Assembly: GCA_020850315.1 (NCBI GenBank) | Contig: JADZEY010000034.1 | Location: 1 to 64,000 of the forward strand | Direction: 5' to 3' | DNA from: Armatimonadota bacterium | GTDB taxonomy: Bacteria; Bacteroidota; Ignavibacteria; OLB7 | Length of the DNA: 64,000 bases | Shown: positions 45,918 to 53,902 of the stretch, piece after piece | Numbering within the stretch: position 1 is the first letter of the stretch | Layout of the letters: every line of letters starts with the position of its first letter | Notes under the pieces: generated by a model | What the model was told of the DNA's origin: nothing | The model's input: only the letters and a program-made list of their open reading frames with translations | Databases searched by the model: none | Made by a program: the position numbers and the translations under genes

Positions 45918-47051
45918 TCAGTTTTGTTGCAGCAATTCAATCGTCAATGGCTGTGCTTGGCCGCCGATATTGGCGATGGAAATCTGGGCGGCCATCTGGC
46001 GTGCAATCTGGCGGATGCTGTGCGCCGTTTCGGAATCAGGATTGCGGACAACCAGAGGCTTCCCTTCGTCCCCTCCCTCCCGCATTTCCATCACCAGCGG
46101 AATTTCTCCAAGAAAAGGAACGTTCATCTCGGCTGCGGCGCGTTGGCCACCACCATGCGAGAAGATGTCGTATCGCTTTCCGGTATCGGGGGCAATGAAG
46201 TAGCTCATGTTTTCGATGATCCCCAACACAGGGACTTGCACCCGTTCAAACATCCGCAAGCCTTTGCGTGCATCGGCAAGTGCAACATCTTGCGGTGTGG
46301 TGACAATCACCGCTCCGGTGAGCGGGATGGATTGGGTCAGTGTCAGCTGAATGTCGCCAGTTCCGGGGGGAAGATCGAAGATGAGGTAATCAAGTTCGCC
46401 CCATTCAACATCGCTCATCAGTTGCTTCAGCGCGCCGGCGGCCATTGGGCCGCGCCAGATGACGGCTTGGTCGGGGTCAACAAGAAATCCTAGCGAGATC
46501 ACCTTTACGCCGTAGGCTTCCAGTGGGGCAATTTTTCGCTCGCCGTTGGCGTTTTCGTACACGTAGGTTTGCTTGCCGTTCAGTCCAAACATCAGTGGGG
46601 CGGAAGGGCCGTAGATGTCGGCATCAATCAATCCCACGGTGCTTCCCTCTTCTGCCAGCGCAACGGCAAGGTTCACCGCAACGCTTGATTTCCCCACGCC
46701 CCCTTTCCCCGAAGCCACGGCAACCGTGTTTTTCACTGCCGGAAGCATCGCCGACCGGCGCGCTGCCCCAGGTGAAGTGACACGGCTGGTCATCTCAACC
46801 TGCACTTCTTCGGCTCCTAACTTGCGAAGGGCCTGTTCAGCTTCTTCTTTCATTTGGTCTTTCACGGGGCAAGCTGGGGTGGTAAGCTCTATCACAACCG
46901 CAACGGTGGTTCCGGTAATCTGGATGTTTTTCACGAACCCAAGCGAGACGATGTCGCGCCGAAGGTCGGGGTCGTTGATAACCGAAAGGCTTTGGCGGAC
47001 AGCTTCTTCGGTAAGGGTTTGCTTGCTGCTTGTTGAGTTGAACAGTCCCAT
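45918..47051 (-). CDS. Mrp/NBP35-family iron-sulfur carrier ATPase
   Basis: 377 aa. The N-terminal MIP18/DUF59 domain (residues about 10-85) contains LTTPACPVKDQM. The P-loop NTPase follows with the deviant Walker A SGKGGVGKSSVAVNLA, DADIYGPSAP and FDLPPGTGD. The CxxC that Salmonella ApbC has after ENMSYF is absent here (FIAPDTGKRYDIF), as I recall for Bacteroidota homologues, so cluster binding may differ. Probably delivers Fe-S clusters. ATG 47051 was chosen over 47099. Confidence 0.92.
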   Translation of the reverse strand: MGLFNSTSSKQTLTEEAVRQSLSVINDPDLRRDIVSLGFVKNIQITGTTVAVVIELTTPACPVKDQMKEEAEQALRKLGAEEVQVEMTSRVTSPGAARRSAMLPAVKNTVAVASGKGGVGKSSVAVNLAVALAEEGSTVGLIDADIYGPSAPLMFGLNGKQTYVYENANGERKIAPLEAYGVKVISLGFLVDPDQAVIWRGPMAAGALKQLMSDVEWGELDYLIFDLPPGTGDIQLTLTQSIPLTGAVIVTTPQDVALADARKGLRMFERVQVPVLGIIENMSYFIAPDTGKRYDIFSHGGGQRAAAEMNVPFLGEIPLVMEMREGGDEGKPLVVRNPDSETAHSIRQIARQMAAQISIANIGGQAQPLTIELLQQN

Positions 47052-47149
47052 AGATAACGCTCTCGATGATTGATATAGAAGCAAACTTAACCATTGCACT
47101 ATCCGGCATGGCGTGACGAAACATGAACTTACAGCAGGGATGAAAAGAG

Positions 47150-47184
47150 AACGGCCAGATAGAAATCTACTCTATCTGGCCGTT
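47150..47184 (-). terminator. terminator of the SRPBCC gene
   Basis: AACGGCCAGATAG (47150-47162) pairs with CTATCTGGCCGTT (47172-47184), loop of 9. On the minus strand it is followed by CTCTTTTC. It lies 26 bases past the SRPBCC gene stop and upstream of mrp. Confidence 0.8.
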
Positions 47185-47209
47185 GATTATTTGTGGTAGC
47201 AGTCGGCGA

Positions 47210-47785
47210 TTATGCGTTCTGCAGCTCCGCATGATACTTGATGCTGTTGGCCTGGTACGCCAGCACCCCCAATGCCCAGGGATGGGCAACACCAAGCATC
47301 GTGTAGGTAAGCAGCGCGATGGTCTTGGATGGATCATCGGGGTGGTCGGTTAGCTTCATGGTGTAGAGCGATGGGAAGAAGCCGCTAACGCTGGGGTCTG
47401 CGATCTCCAAATCGCTGGCGGTGAATTCGGCCAATGGCATATTGACCATTACTTCACCGATGCGGTCGAACACCACGCCATTCATTACTCTGTGGATGAT
47501 AAATCGTCCACCTTCATCGGAGCCAAATGAGTTCAGATAGGAAAGCCCAGCAAAAATTGGATGGTGAGTGAAGAATTTTGCTACGGTTCCACCGGCAACC
47601 TCCCAAATTTTTTCCCGCGAGGCGTTAATCTCTACTTGAACGGCAATTGTTTTTTCCGGCATATCCAGCCGGTTCATCAGCTCGTTCAGGGTTTGCGCCA
47701 TGTGTTCTTCGTTGACGCTAATCTGGCCATAGCGGCGGCCATTGATGTCCTGAACCTTACTCGGGTACTTATATGTGTATTCCAT
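47210..47785 (-). CDS. SRPBCC-superfamily protein
   Basis: 191 aa. The sequence from about residue 47 (IAVQVEINASREKIWEVAGG) has the START/polyketide-cyclase-like opening strand and helix, a later RFIIHRVMNGVVFDRIGEVM beta segment and a C-terminal helix (AYQANSIKYHAEL). These proteins bind hydrophobic ligands in a helix-grip pocket; the ligand is unknown. A good AGGAG sequence precedes ATG 47785. It appears to be a single-gene unit ending in a strong hairpin. Confidence 0.65.
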   Translation of the reverse strand: MEYTYKYPSKVQDINGRRYGQISVNEEHMAQTLNELMNRLDMPEKTIAVQVEINASREKIWEVAGGTVAKFFTHHPIFAGLSYLNSFGSDEGGRFIIHRVMNGVVFDRIGEVMVNMPLAEFTASDLEIADPSVSGFFPSLYTMKLTDHPDDPSKTIALLTYTMLGVAHPWALGVLAYQANSIKYHAELQNA

Positions 47786-48248
47786 GATTGTACTTCTCCT
47801 TTGCCCAACGTGCCTGTTAGCAGTGTTTCGTCGTTTCGTCAGCCCTTATTCATTCAGTAGGTTCTATCGCTACATTATTCCTACTATTTATGTGCCAGTT
47901 GTAGGCTCTGGTGTGTTCATCTTTGTCTTGCCTACGTAGATATACGAGATAGGCTGCAAAGTAGTTGACAGCATTATTACATTCTTGTAACCGAATCAGT
48001 AGCCCAACAGCTTACAAGGTTGAATAATGAAGTGGTTGGCAGCATAGAATTGTTCAACTGCTTGCTATCAACAGAGCCGTGAGTGTTTTGCACGAATCAT
48101 GATGGATGTTCACGAAAAGGAAGTATTCTCTTCTCAAGTAAATTCTTGCTGGCCATACCTCTATTACCTATTACCCCTGCCCCAAGCTGTTGTTACGCTG
48201 GTTCTGGATTTCTGCACTGTCGCGGTGTGTTCTGCCGCCAGCAAACCG
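47786..48248. other. intergenic region without recognisable features
   Basis: 463 bases between the SRPBCC gene and the 3' end of holA. It presumably holds the SRPBCC promoter. The open frames (for example at 48083-48296) lack family resemblance. No tRNA, repeat or hairpin of note was found. Confidence 0.6.
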
Positions 48249-49310
48249 CTATCGCCGCTCACGATATGGCATCACATTTCTTCCTTGCGTGATTGAAGCC
48301 AGCATCATCTGCATGATAATGCTCCCTGAAAGGCTGGATGATTTCAGCAGGATATCAGCTTGCAGCAGAACCTCGAACGTATTGCGTAAATGGTCAATCG
48401 GGTAGCGTTGCACTGCGGCCAGATACTCATTCAAGAAAAACGAAGTAATGCCGACTGCCCGTGCCATTTCGTTGTTGTCGCGGGTGCGTGCGCGTAGTTC
48501 GGTTAACCGCCAAAGGATGGTGAAATAGCGTGTCAGCATTGTCAGAATAAGTTGCTCCGGTTCGCCTGCGCGAAGCATCCGCTCGGTAATCTCCGATGCC
48601 AAACTTGCGTTTTTGGTTCCCAATGCTTTCTGAAGCTCAAAGATATTCCATGTTTTGGAAGCTCCAACTACAGTCCGCACGTCCTCCAAAGTGATGTTTT
48701 TCTTCCCTTCAACGTAGGTGAACAGCTTTTCGATTTCATTACTGATGATACGCAGCGACCCACCAGCATAGCTCACGAATAATTCCACTGCGTCCGGGGT
48801 GATCTCTTTTCCGCGCTTGCGAATCCTATCAGCTGTCCATGAAGGCAATTCGCGGTCGTAAATTTTTTTGAATTGAATGCTTGCTGCATGCTCGGTAATG
48901 ATGTTGTATGGAGCTTTGGGGCTTTTCCCTTTCAGAATATCCCCAGCAACGGCGGTAAGCACAAGTGTGGTGGAAGGGGATGCGGAAGTGATATACCTAG
49001 CAAACGGCGAAGCCGGATCGGGTTTTCCACGCAGGCTGAATGTTCGGTCAATATCGCGCACAACAACAACCCGCCGATCTGCCATCAGCGGGTAGGCCGA
49101 TGCTCGCTCCACAATTTCTTGTAAGGTTACTTCAGTTCCATGCAGTAGGTCAAAATTGAAGCTAACGGTAGATTTATCTACTGCTCGGTCAATAATCTGC
49201 TCTACGGCTTCATCAATCAAAAACTCTTCGTCACCAAATAAAAAGTATAGCGGCTCAATTTTCCCGTGCCGTAACTGGGTCATCAAACTTTCGGAAGTAA
49301 CGATTGGCAT
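48249..49310 (-). CDS. holA: DNA polymerase III subunit delta
   Basis: 353-aa clamp-loader subunit that opens the sliding clamp. The N-terminus PLYFLFGDEEFLIDEAVEQI and the middle VELFVSYAGGSLRIISNEIE (L-x-x-x-x-G-x-x-L-R-x-I-x-N-E-I-E-K-L pattern) are typical of HolA. The C-terminal collar domain ends with SGSIIMQMMLASITQ. ATG 49310 gives the family length; the frame is open to 49370. The AT-hook-like gene lies 107 bases upstream on the same strand. Confidence 0.9.
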   Translation of the reverse strand: MPIVTSESLMTQLRHGKIEPLYFLFGDEEFLIDEAVEQIIDRAVDKSTVSFNFDLLHGTEVTLQEIVERASAYPLMADRRVVVVRDIDRTFSLRGKPDPASPFARYITSASPSTTLVLTAVAGDILKGKSPKAPYNIITEHAASIQFKKIYDRELPSWTADRIRKRGKEITPDAVELFVSYAGGSLRIISNEIEKLFTYVEGKKNITLEDVRTVVGASKTWNIFELQKALGTKNASLASEITERMLRAGEPEQLILTMLTRYFTILWRLTELRARTRDNNEMARAVGITSFFLNEYLAAVQRYPIDHLRNTFEVLLQADILLKSSSLSGSIIMQMMLASITQGRNVMPYRERR

Positions 49311-49417
49311 GGCGTTGTGCTGATAGAGTGTAATCCTAAGATACCGCGAAGCCCACAACAAAATGGGCATCTTAGCAATTTGCCAAGATACCCACGGTTC
49401 ATCGAATTTGCTACCTC

Positions 49418-50401
49418 TTAGCCTTCTGTTGGCGGCTCAGCGGATGCTGGCGTAGCTGATTTTTTCTTTGCTCCACGCTTCCCTCCTTTGCCTTTCGCAG
49501 TTGTCACTTTCCGCTTCTTTCCGCCGCCACGTGGCTTTGGTGCAGGGCGTGTGGCGGGTGCGGTCTCAGCCACTGGAGTCTCAACTGCTACTGGAGCAGC
49601 AGCGTCAGCGGCGGGAGCAGCTGGGGCGGCATCAGCATTTTTCTTTGGGCGACCACGCTGCCCTTTTTTGGGAGCGTCAGTGGCGGGAGCAGCTGGGGCG
49701 GCATCAGCATTTTTCTTTGGGCGACCGCGCTGCCCTTTTTTGGGAGCGTCAGCGGCGGGAGCAGCTGGGGCAGCATCAGCATTTTTCTTTGGGCGACCGC
49801 GCTGCCCTTTTTGGGGAGCGTCAGCGGCTGGAGCGGCATCAGCATTTTTCTTTGGGCGACCGCGCTGCCCTTTTTTGGGAGCGTCAGCGGCGGGAGCAGC
49901 AGGGGCGGCATCAGCATTTTTCTTTGGACGACCGCGCTGCCCTTTTTGGGGAGCAGACGTTGCTTTTTTCTTTGGGCCGCGCCGTTTCTTCGTGGCTGCT
50001 GGCGCGGCTGCTGAAGCTGTAGGAGCCGGTGTTGACACTCGGGTCTCAACCGTCAATAGACCTTGGATAATTCTATGGAGGTTGACTGCTACCGAAGCTG
50101 TTCCTGCATCAATAATTCGTTGTGATGCCGCTACGCCAGCAGCACCAAGGCTGCGGACATTGCTAACTATCTGCGCAATTTCTTCAGCCCTCATGGATTC
50201 AGTAATCACACCAATCGTTAGTGGATGCCCACCGTTGGTGTAGATCACAAAAACATAGTTACCGGAGTTTTTTGTGGGGAATGAGGAAATAGGCGATGCG
50301 GGGGTGGCGTGAATCGTTTCCATAAATGATCCGATCATCGAGATCATTTGGGTTCCAAGCTCAGTTACGAGCGTTGCCTGACTCCCGTTCAGTGATGGCA
50401 T
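49418..50401 (-). CDS. AT-hook-repeat, lysine/alanine-rich DNA-binding-like protein
   Basis: 327 aa. Residues about 1-115 form a unique globular-looking domain with no family I recognise (SGNYVFVIYTNGGHPLTIGV). The rest is low complexity: five copies of a unit containing KGQRGRPKKNADAAPA, whose RGRPKK core is the AT-hook minor-groove motif, then a basic tail (GGGKKRKVTTAKGKGGKRGA). This resembles histone H1/HMGA-like bacterial nucleoid proteins. The DNA repeats (see separate entry) make copy number prone to change. The start is ATG 50401. It lies upstream of holA on the same strand. Confidence 0.7.
   Translation of the reverse strand: MPSLNGSQATLVTELGTQMISMIGSFMETIHATPASPISSFPTKNSGNYVFVIYTNGGHPLTIGVITESMRAEEIAQIVSNVRSLGAAGVAASQRIIDAGTASVAVNLHRIIQGLLTVETRVSTPAPTASAAAPAATKKRRGPKKKATSAPQKGQRGRPKKNADAAPAAPAADAPKKGQRGRPKKNADAAPAADAPQKGQRGRPKKNADAAPAAPAADAPKKGQRGRPKKNADAAPAAPATDAPKKGQRGRPKKNADAAPAAPAADAAAPVAVETPVAETAPATRPAPKPRGGGKKRKVTTAKGKGGKRGAKKKSATPASAEPPTEG
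49623..49960 (-). repeat. coding minisatellite, five 72/63-bp units
   Basis: Tandem units encode GQRGRPKKN plus an Ala/Pro spacer. The period is 72 bases between copies starting near 49623, 49695 and 49767, 63 before the next (near 49830), then 72 again (near 49902). Lengths are multiples of three, so changes in copy number would keep the frame. Confidence 0.9.
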
Positions 50402-50624
50402 ATGCAATGTCCTACTGGATAGATGAATGTGCTGCGAAAATCCTTTCGCATTGAACGGGTACAAATATACAGAAAGGAATTTCAGAAATTATCAGGGAAA
50501 TTTTATTCGTATGAAATTTGTGACAGTCAAATCCTTATTTGTCATTACTGGCCATGAGCGCGGGAAAATATCAGCATAGTGTTCTACTTGGGATAATGGA
50601 GTTTGCGGATTCTACGAAGCATGG

Positions 50625-50671
50625 ATTCCCGCGTTCGCGGGAATGATAATGCGAGTGTTATCGCAAATTCC
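50625..50671. repeat. REP-like palindrome, copy 1
   Basis: ATTCCCGCG (50625-50633) and CGCGGGAAT (50636-50644) form a tight palindrome with a 2-base loop, continuing into GATAATGCGAGTGTTATCGC. The sequence from 50637 is repeated in degenerate form at 51069. Confidence 0.75.
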
Positions 50672-50877
50672 TTTCATCATAGTAGAAATGCCTGTAAGTG
50701 ATGTCAGTATCCTTACCAATACTAAGGTGGTTGTCACAGCCAACTTCCTATCCCGTCGTCAAGGGGATACTTTCATCGTGGGGAATATGCAAGCAAAGAG
50801 AATAGGTGTTTTCAACGATAAGGATCATAATCATCAGTGATACGTCGAATTCGTGATTGTTGTAAATGGTTCATCGT

Positions 50878-50886
50878 TTATCCACA
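50878..50886 (+). promoter_or_regulatory. isolated DnaA box
   Basis: A perfect TTATCCACA in the non-coding gap. There is no cluster around it, so its role is uncertain; a 9-mer can occur by chance. Confidence 0.35.
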
Positions 50887-51058
50887 AGCATTGGGGAGGC
50901 GGCCAGCGCAAGGTAATTGCAAGTGATCCCATCTGCAATCATTCGGAACCAGCAGCGTCAACAGTGTACCAAATAATTTGCTTGCAAAATTTCCCCTACC
51001 ACCCCTAATTTTTCGCATTGAATGCGGTGAAGTAGATGCCCTACGCAGGGCTGTCGGC

Positions 51059-51101
51059 TTCCGCTTTTGCGGGAATGATAACGATAGAGTTCTTGCAAAT
51101 C
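51059..51101. repeat. REP-like element, copy 2 (degenerate)
   Basis: TTCCGCTTTTGCGGGAATGA followed by TAACGATAGAGTTCTTGCAA matches copy 1 over about 33 bases with scattered changes; the palindrome arms are CCGC/GCGG. The two copies are in direct orientation 430 bases apart. Confidence 0.6.
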
Positions 51102-51149
51102 ACGTGATTTCGAGGGTACTTCCTATTAACAACAGAGAGCGAGAGGATA

Positions 51150-51521
51150 ATGATGAGAATACCACGTTACGTCACCACGGCACTGCTATCTGGGCTATGC
51201 ACAGCCGCATTGACCGGGACTATTGTTGCGGCTGGCGGAGGAAATAGCACTGCGGCAGTCTATCCCAATCCTTTTACCGAAGGGACAGTGTTTCAGCTTT
51301 CGATGCCGAACGATGCTCGTATTCGCATCAGCGTTTACGATCTGTTGGGGAAGCCAATCCGAATGCTGTTCGAGGGAATACACCCAAAAGGGAATTATGA
51401 TGTTCCGTGGGATGGAAACGACGAAACTGGAAAACCGGTAATCCCTGGAATGTATATCTGCGTTCTATTCTCGGAGAATGTAGCGGTGAAATCGGTGAAA
51501 GTTATCAAAATTGCGGCCTGA
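51150..51521 (+). CDS. minimal T9SS sorting-domain protein
   Basis: 123 aa: a signal peptide (about residues 1-27, ending TIVAAGG) directly followed by a type A Por-secretion sorting domain. The canonical AVYPNPFTEGTVFQL opening, the SVYDLLGKPIRML and VPWDGNDETGKPVIPGMYIC strands (FlgD-like) and a terminal KSVKVIKI are all present. There is no cargo domain. It could be a decayed cargo gene that lost its middle part, or a small protein exported on its own. A GAGAGGA sequence precedes ATG 51150. It converges with the glycosyltransferase gene 10 bases away. Confidence 0.8.
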   Translation: MMRIPRYVTTALLSGLCTAALTGTIVAAGGGNSTAAVYPNPFTEGTVFQLSMPNDARIRISVYDLLGKPIRMLFEGIHPKGNYDVPWDGNDETGKPVIPGMYICVLFSENVAVKSVKVIKIAA

Positions 51522-51531
51522 AATCTCTCTG

Positions 51532-52665
51532 TCACATCCGCAGCGTATCACCCAATAGTTCATTGGAAGCTGCAATAACTTCTTCTGGGGTGATTGCCAT
51601 CATGCAGGTATTGTTGGGGCGGACACAGCGTTGCTGGCTGCATGGGCTGCATGGGAAATAGTGGTTGATGGTGCGGACGTTATTCCCAACCGGACGAAAA
51701 ACATCACCATAGCCGGGACCGAATAGGCCAACCGTTGCTACCCCTACTGCCGATGCAATGTGCATCATCCCACCATCGGAAGCAATGTAGATGCTGGCTT
51801 GCTCAATCACCGCTGCGGTTTGGCGTAGCTGCAATTTTCCCGAAAGGTTCACTGGTTGCAGATCGCTCAGTAATTCCGCCAAATATGCCCCTTCTGCTTG
51901 CTCGTCAGGTGAACCTATCAGCACAATTTGCATTCCCCATTGGTTGGTTAACTGCCGCGCCACTTCCGCAAATCGCTCTGGCTCCCACTTCTTCAGTTCT
52001 GTAGATGCCCCTGGGTGAAGTGCCATAAAATGAGTGTGGACTCCAGACTTCGGAAGAAAGGCATTTGCCCAGATACGTTCTTCCCGACTGACGAAATAGA
52101 GTAGCTGTTCAACACGTTGCGGAGCGATGCCAATCGGAGCAAGCGTTTCCCACAGCAACTCAGTTTCGTGGCGTTTTGCCCGCCCTGTTTTTTTTCGATT
52201 GAGCCACTCGCGCCACTGAACAGTTCCACGATCCACCCGTGCGGTGCGGCTGCCAATGGATGCCCGTAGCATTGCCCAGTCATCACGCAACGAAATTACC
52301 AGATCGGGCTTCCACCCTTCCAGATCATTCAGCGCTTGGCGTAACGAAGTCGGTGATGTGGTTCCGCGAACAAATTTTTTGCTGTTGTAGAGGATCACAC
52401 CATCAACGTCGGGATTGTTCTGCAGCAACGGTTCGGCCCACGCACCAACCATCATGTTGATTTCGGCTGACGGATAGCGTTGGCGTATTGCCCGCACTGC
52501 TGGTGTAGCCAACAACACATCTCCCAGATGATCCGGCTTGTAGATAAGAATGCGTTGTGGGTTCGGCGGAATCGGGCGGCGGTAGCCAAGCCATGAAAGA
52601 AATGCTGCAACAGCAAATATCGGCGGGTCGTTCCGCAGCAGCCAAAGGAAACGGTGCAAGCTCAT
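51532..52665 (-). CDS. glycosyltransferase family 9 (heptosyltransferase-like)
   Basis: 377 aa. The ADP-heptose:LPS heptosyltransferase pattern is seen in ILIYKPDHLGDVLLATPAVR, ALHPGASTELKKWEPERFAE, the IASDGGMMHIASAVGVATVG donor loop and the SPCSQQRCVRPNNTCM segment near the end. Probably transfers heptose or another sugar in lipopolysaccharide core synthesis. The start is ATG 52665; the frame is open to 52794 across the upstream hairpin, so that extension is unlikely. Confidence 0.9.
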   Translation of the reverse strand: MSLHRFLWLLRNDPPIFAVAAFLSWLGYRRPIPPNPQRILIYKPDHLGDVLLATPAVRAIRQRYPSAEINMMVGAWAEPLLQNNPDVDGVILYNSKKFVRGTTSPTSLRQALNDLEGWKPDLVISLRDDWAMLRASIGSRTARVDRGTVQWREWLNRKKTGRAKRHETELLWETLAPIGIAPQRVEQLLYFVSREERIWANAFLPKSGVHTHFMALHPGASTELKKWEPERFAEVARQLTNQWGMQIVLIGSPDEQAEGAYLAELLSDLQPVNLSGKLQLRQTAAVIEQASIYIASDGGMMHIASAVGVATVGLFGPGYGDVFRPVGNNVRTINHYFPCSPCSQQRCVRPNNTCMMAITPEEVIAASNELLGDTLRM

Positions 52666-52728
52666 GCAGTTAGGTCGGTAATTCTTGGCTGAATCTACGC
52701 CGTTTTTTACTGCTGGCACAGGTATAAA

Positions 52729-52769
52729 ATGAAGGAAGCAGGTCGTTGCCGGCAACCTGCTTCCTTCAT
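52729..52769 (-). terminator. terminator of the lipoprotein gene at 52826
   Basis: ATGAAGGAAGCAGGT (52729-52743) pairs perfectly with 52755-52769, 15 bp, loop of 11. On the minus strand it is followed by TTTATACC. It separates the lipoprotein gene from the glycosyltransferase gene. Confidence 0.85.
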
Positions 52770-52825
52770 GCGATCTATGATTCAGAGGTAGCATACCAGC
52801 TACCTCGCCTAAGGCTTGTGTGTGC

Positions 52826-53632
52826 TTATGCTCCGGTGATGATTTGCGCCCCTTCCAAGTCTATCAGATACTCCCTTCCATCCAACATCAATCGTGCGGT
52901 TGCCGATCCATCAAATACCAGGGTTCCCGTGACCGACAATGTACCCTGGGTGCTTCCTGCCAGAATTGCAACATCACAGCGGCCATACAGTGTTGGCAGT
53001 TCAGACGGAGTGTAGACGCCAGCGGTAAGCGATGCCAAGTTCAGTTTTACTGTTACGTCGTGGTAGCTGGCGGCGTTGCTTGTTAGGATTGTTGCATCAC
53101 CATCCAGCAAGTGCTTGCCAGAAATCTGATAGCCATCGTTTGTCCGGTCAATCCGCAACGCTTCTTCGGATTCGGCTTGCAATTTTAAATCGCCGTTGCG
53201 GTAGATCCCCTGCCCCGTTGCTGTGGCCACTATGGTTGGCCGGAATACGCCATGTTGCTTGCTTGACGGCTTGGTGGTTGTCAGCGTGTAGCTCCGTTTC
53301 CACTCGCTGATGGTATCCATGTAGTTGCGCTCGAACCGAAATGACGTTGTGCCCGATTGCGCTCCGTTGGCGGCTACTCCAACACGATGAACAGTTGCTT
53401 CTGGAAGGTTCAATTCTGTGCGAAGCGCGTCAATGGAATCGGCATTGGCGGCTGTAAGAAGGTCCTGAATATCAGCAATCAATCCGTGACTGTTTTTGCC
53501 AACAACGCCAGCCACAATTGCAGCCATATCACTCCCCTCGTTTCCTGTGGAAGGAGCCGGTGCTTGGTCGGCGCAGCCTGCCATCACGGCAGCGATGCAA
53601 AGGAAAAGAATGTGAATGTGAGTGTGGCGCAT
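52826..53632 (-). CDS. lipoprotein of unknown function
   Basis: 268 aa with a lipoprotein signal: hydrophobic stretch HILFLCIAAV, then MAGC (lipobox Cys at about residue 20). The mature part is mainly beta (RPTIVATATGQGIYRNGDL, YHDVTVKLNLASLTAGVY) with no family I can name. ATG 53632 was chosen because the signal peptide begins there; the frame is open to 53743. Flanked by a terminator downstream. Confidence 0.65.
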   Translation of the reverse strand: MRHTHIHILFLCIAAVMAGCADQAPAPSTGNEGSDMAAIVAGVVGKNSHGLIADIQDLLTAANADSIDALRTELNLPEATVHRVGVAANGAQSGTTSFRFERNYMDTISEWKRSYTLTTTKPSSKQHGVFRPTIVATATGQGIYRNGDLKLQAESEEALRIDRTNDGYQISGKHLLDGDATILTSNAASYHDVTVKLNLASLTAGVYTPSELPTLYGRCDVAILAGSTQGTLSVTGTLVFDGSATARLMLDGREYLIDLEGAQIITGA

Positions 53633-53902
53633 TGGTCTGCTCCTGTTGTTTGTGTGATCCACGGTTGGGTGGCGGAGTAACGTGATCTTGTGGTGTTGGA
53701 TACGTAACGGGCTGAATCGCAGATGGGTTAGCAATCCTGCCATCTATTGGTAGCCAACAGCCTCGTCAACAACAACCACTATGCCAACCGTTTCCACACC
53801 CCAACAAACCCACGTGCTGAACCAGAAGTTACACGCGATAGCCCCAGACCGTGGCCGGGTGTCACCTACCGTGAAGGGTGGGGGTGGAAGGGGATAATTG
53901 AA

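Larger units (their letters stand above)
50402..51149. other. intergenic region with dispersed repeats
   Basis: 748 bases, AT-rich, with no credible gene (the 65-aa frame at 50643 and the 89-aa frame at 50978 lack any resemblance). It holds two degenerate copies of a REP-like element and one perfect DnaA box, listed separately, and the upstream region of the small T9SS-domain gene. Confidence 0.65.

Noticed and set aside
49623..49960. Regular repeats considered as a CRISPR array
   Set aside because: The units are tandem and nearly identical throughout, without unique spacers, and lie inside a coding frame.
49468..50243. Plus-strand frames rich in repeated FFFGRPRCPF units
   Set aside because: These are the mirror of the AT-hook minisatellite; the minus-strand reading has the meaningful RGRPKK motif and a non-repetitive N-terminal domain.
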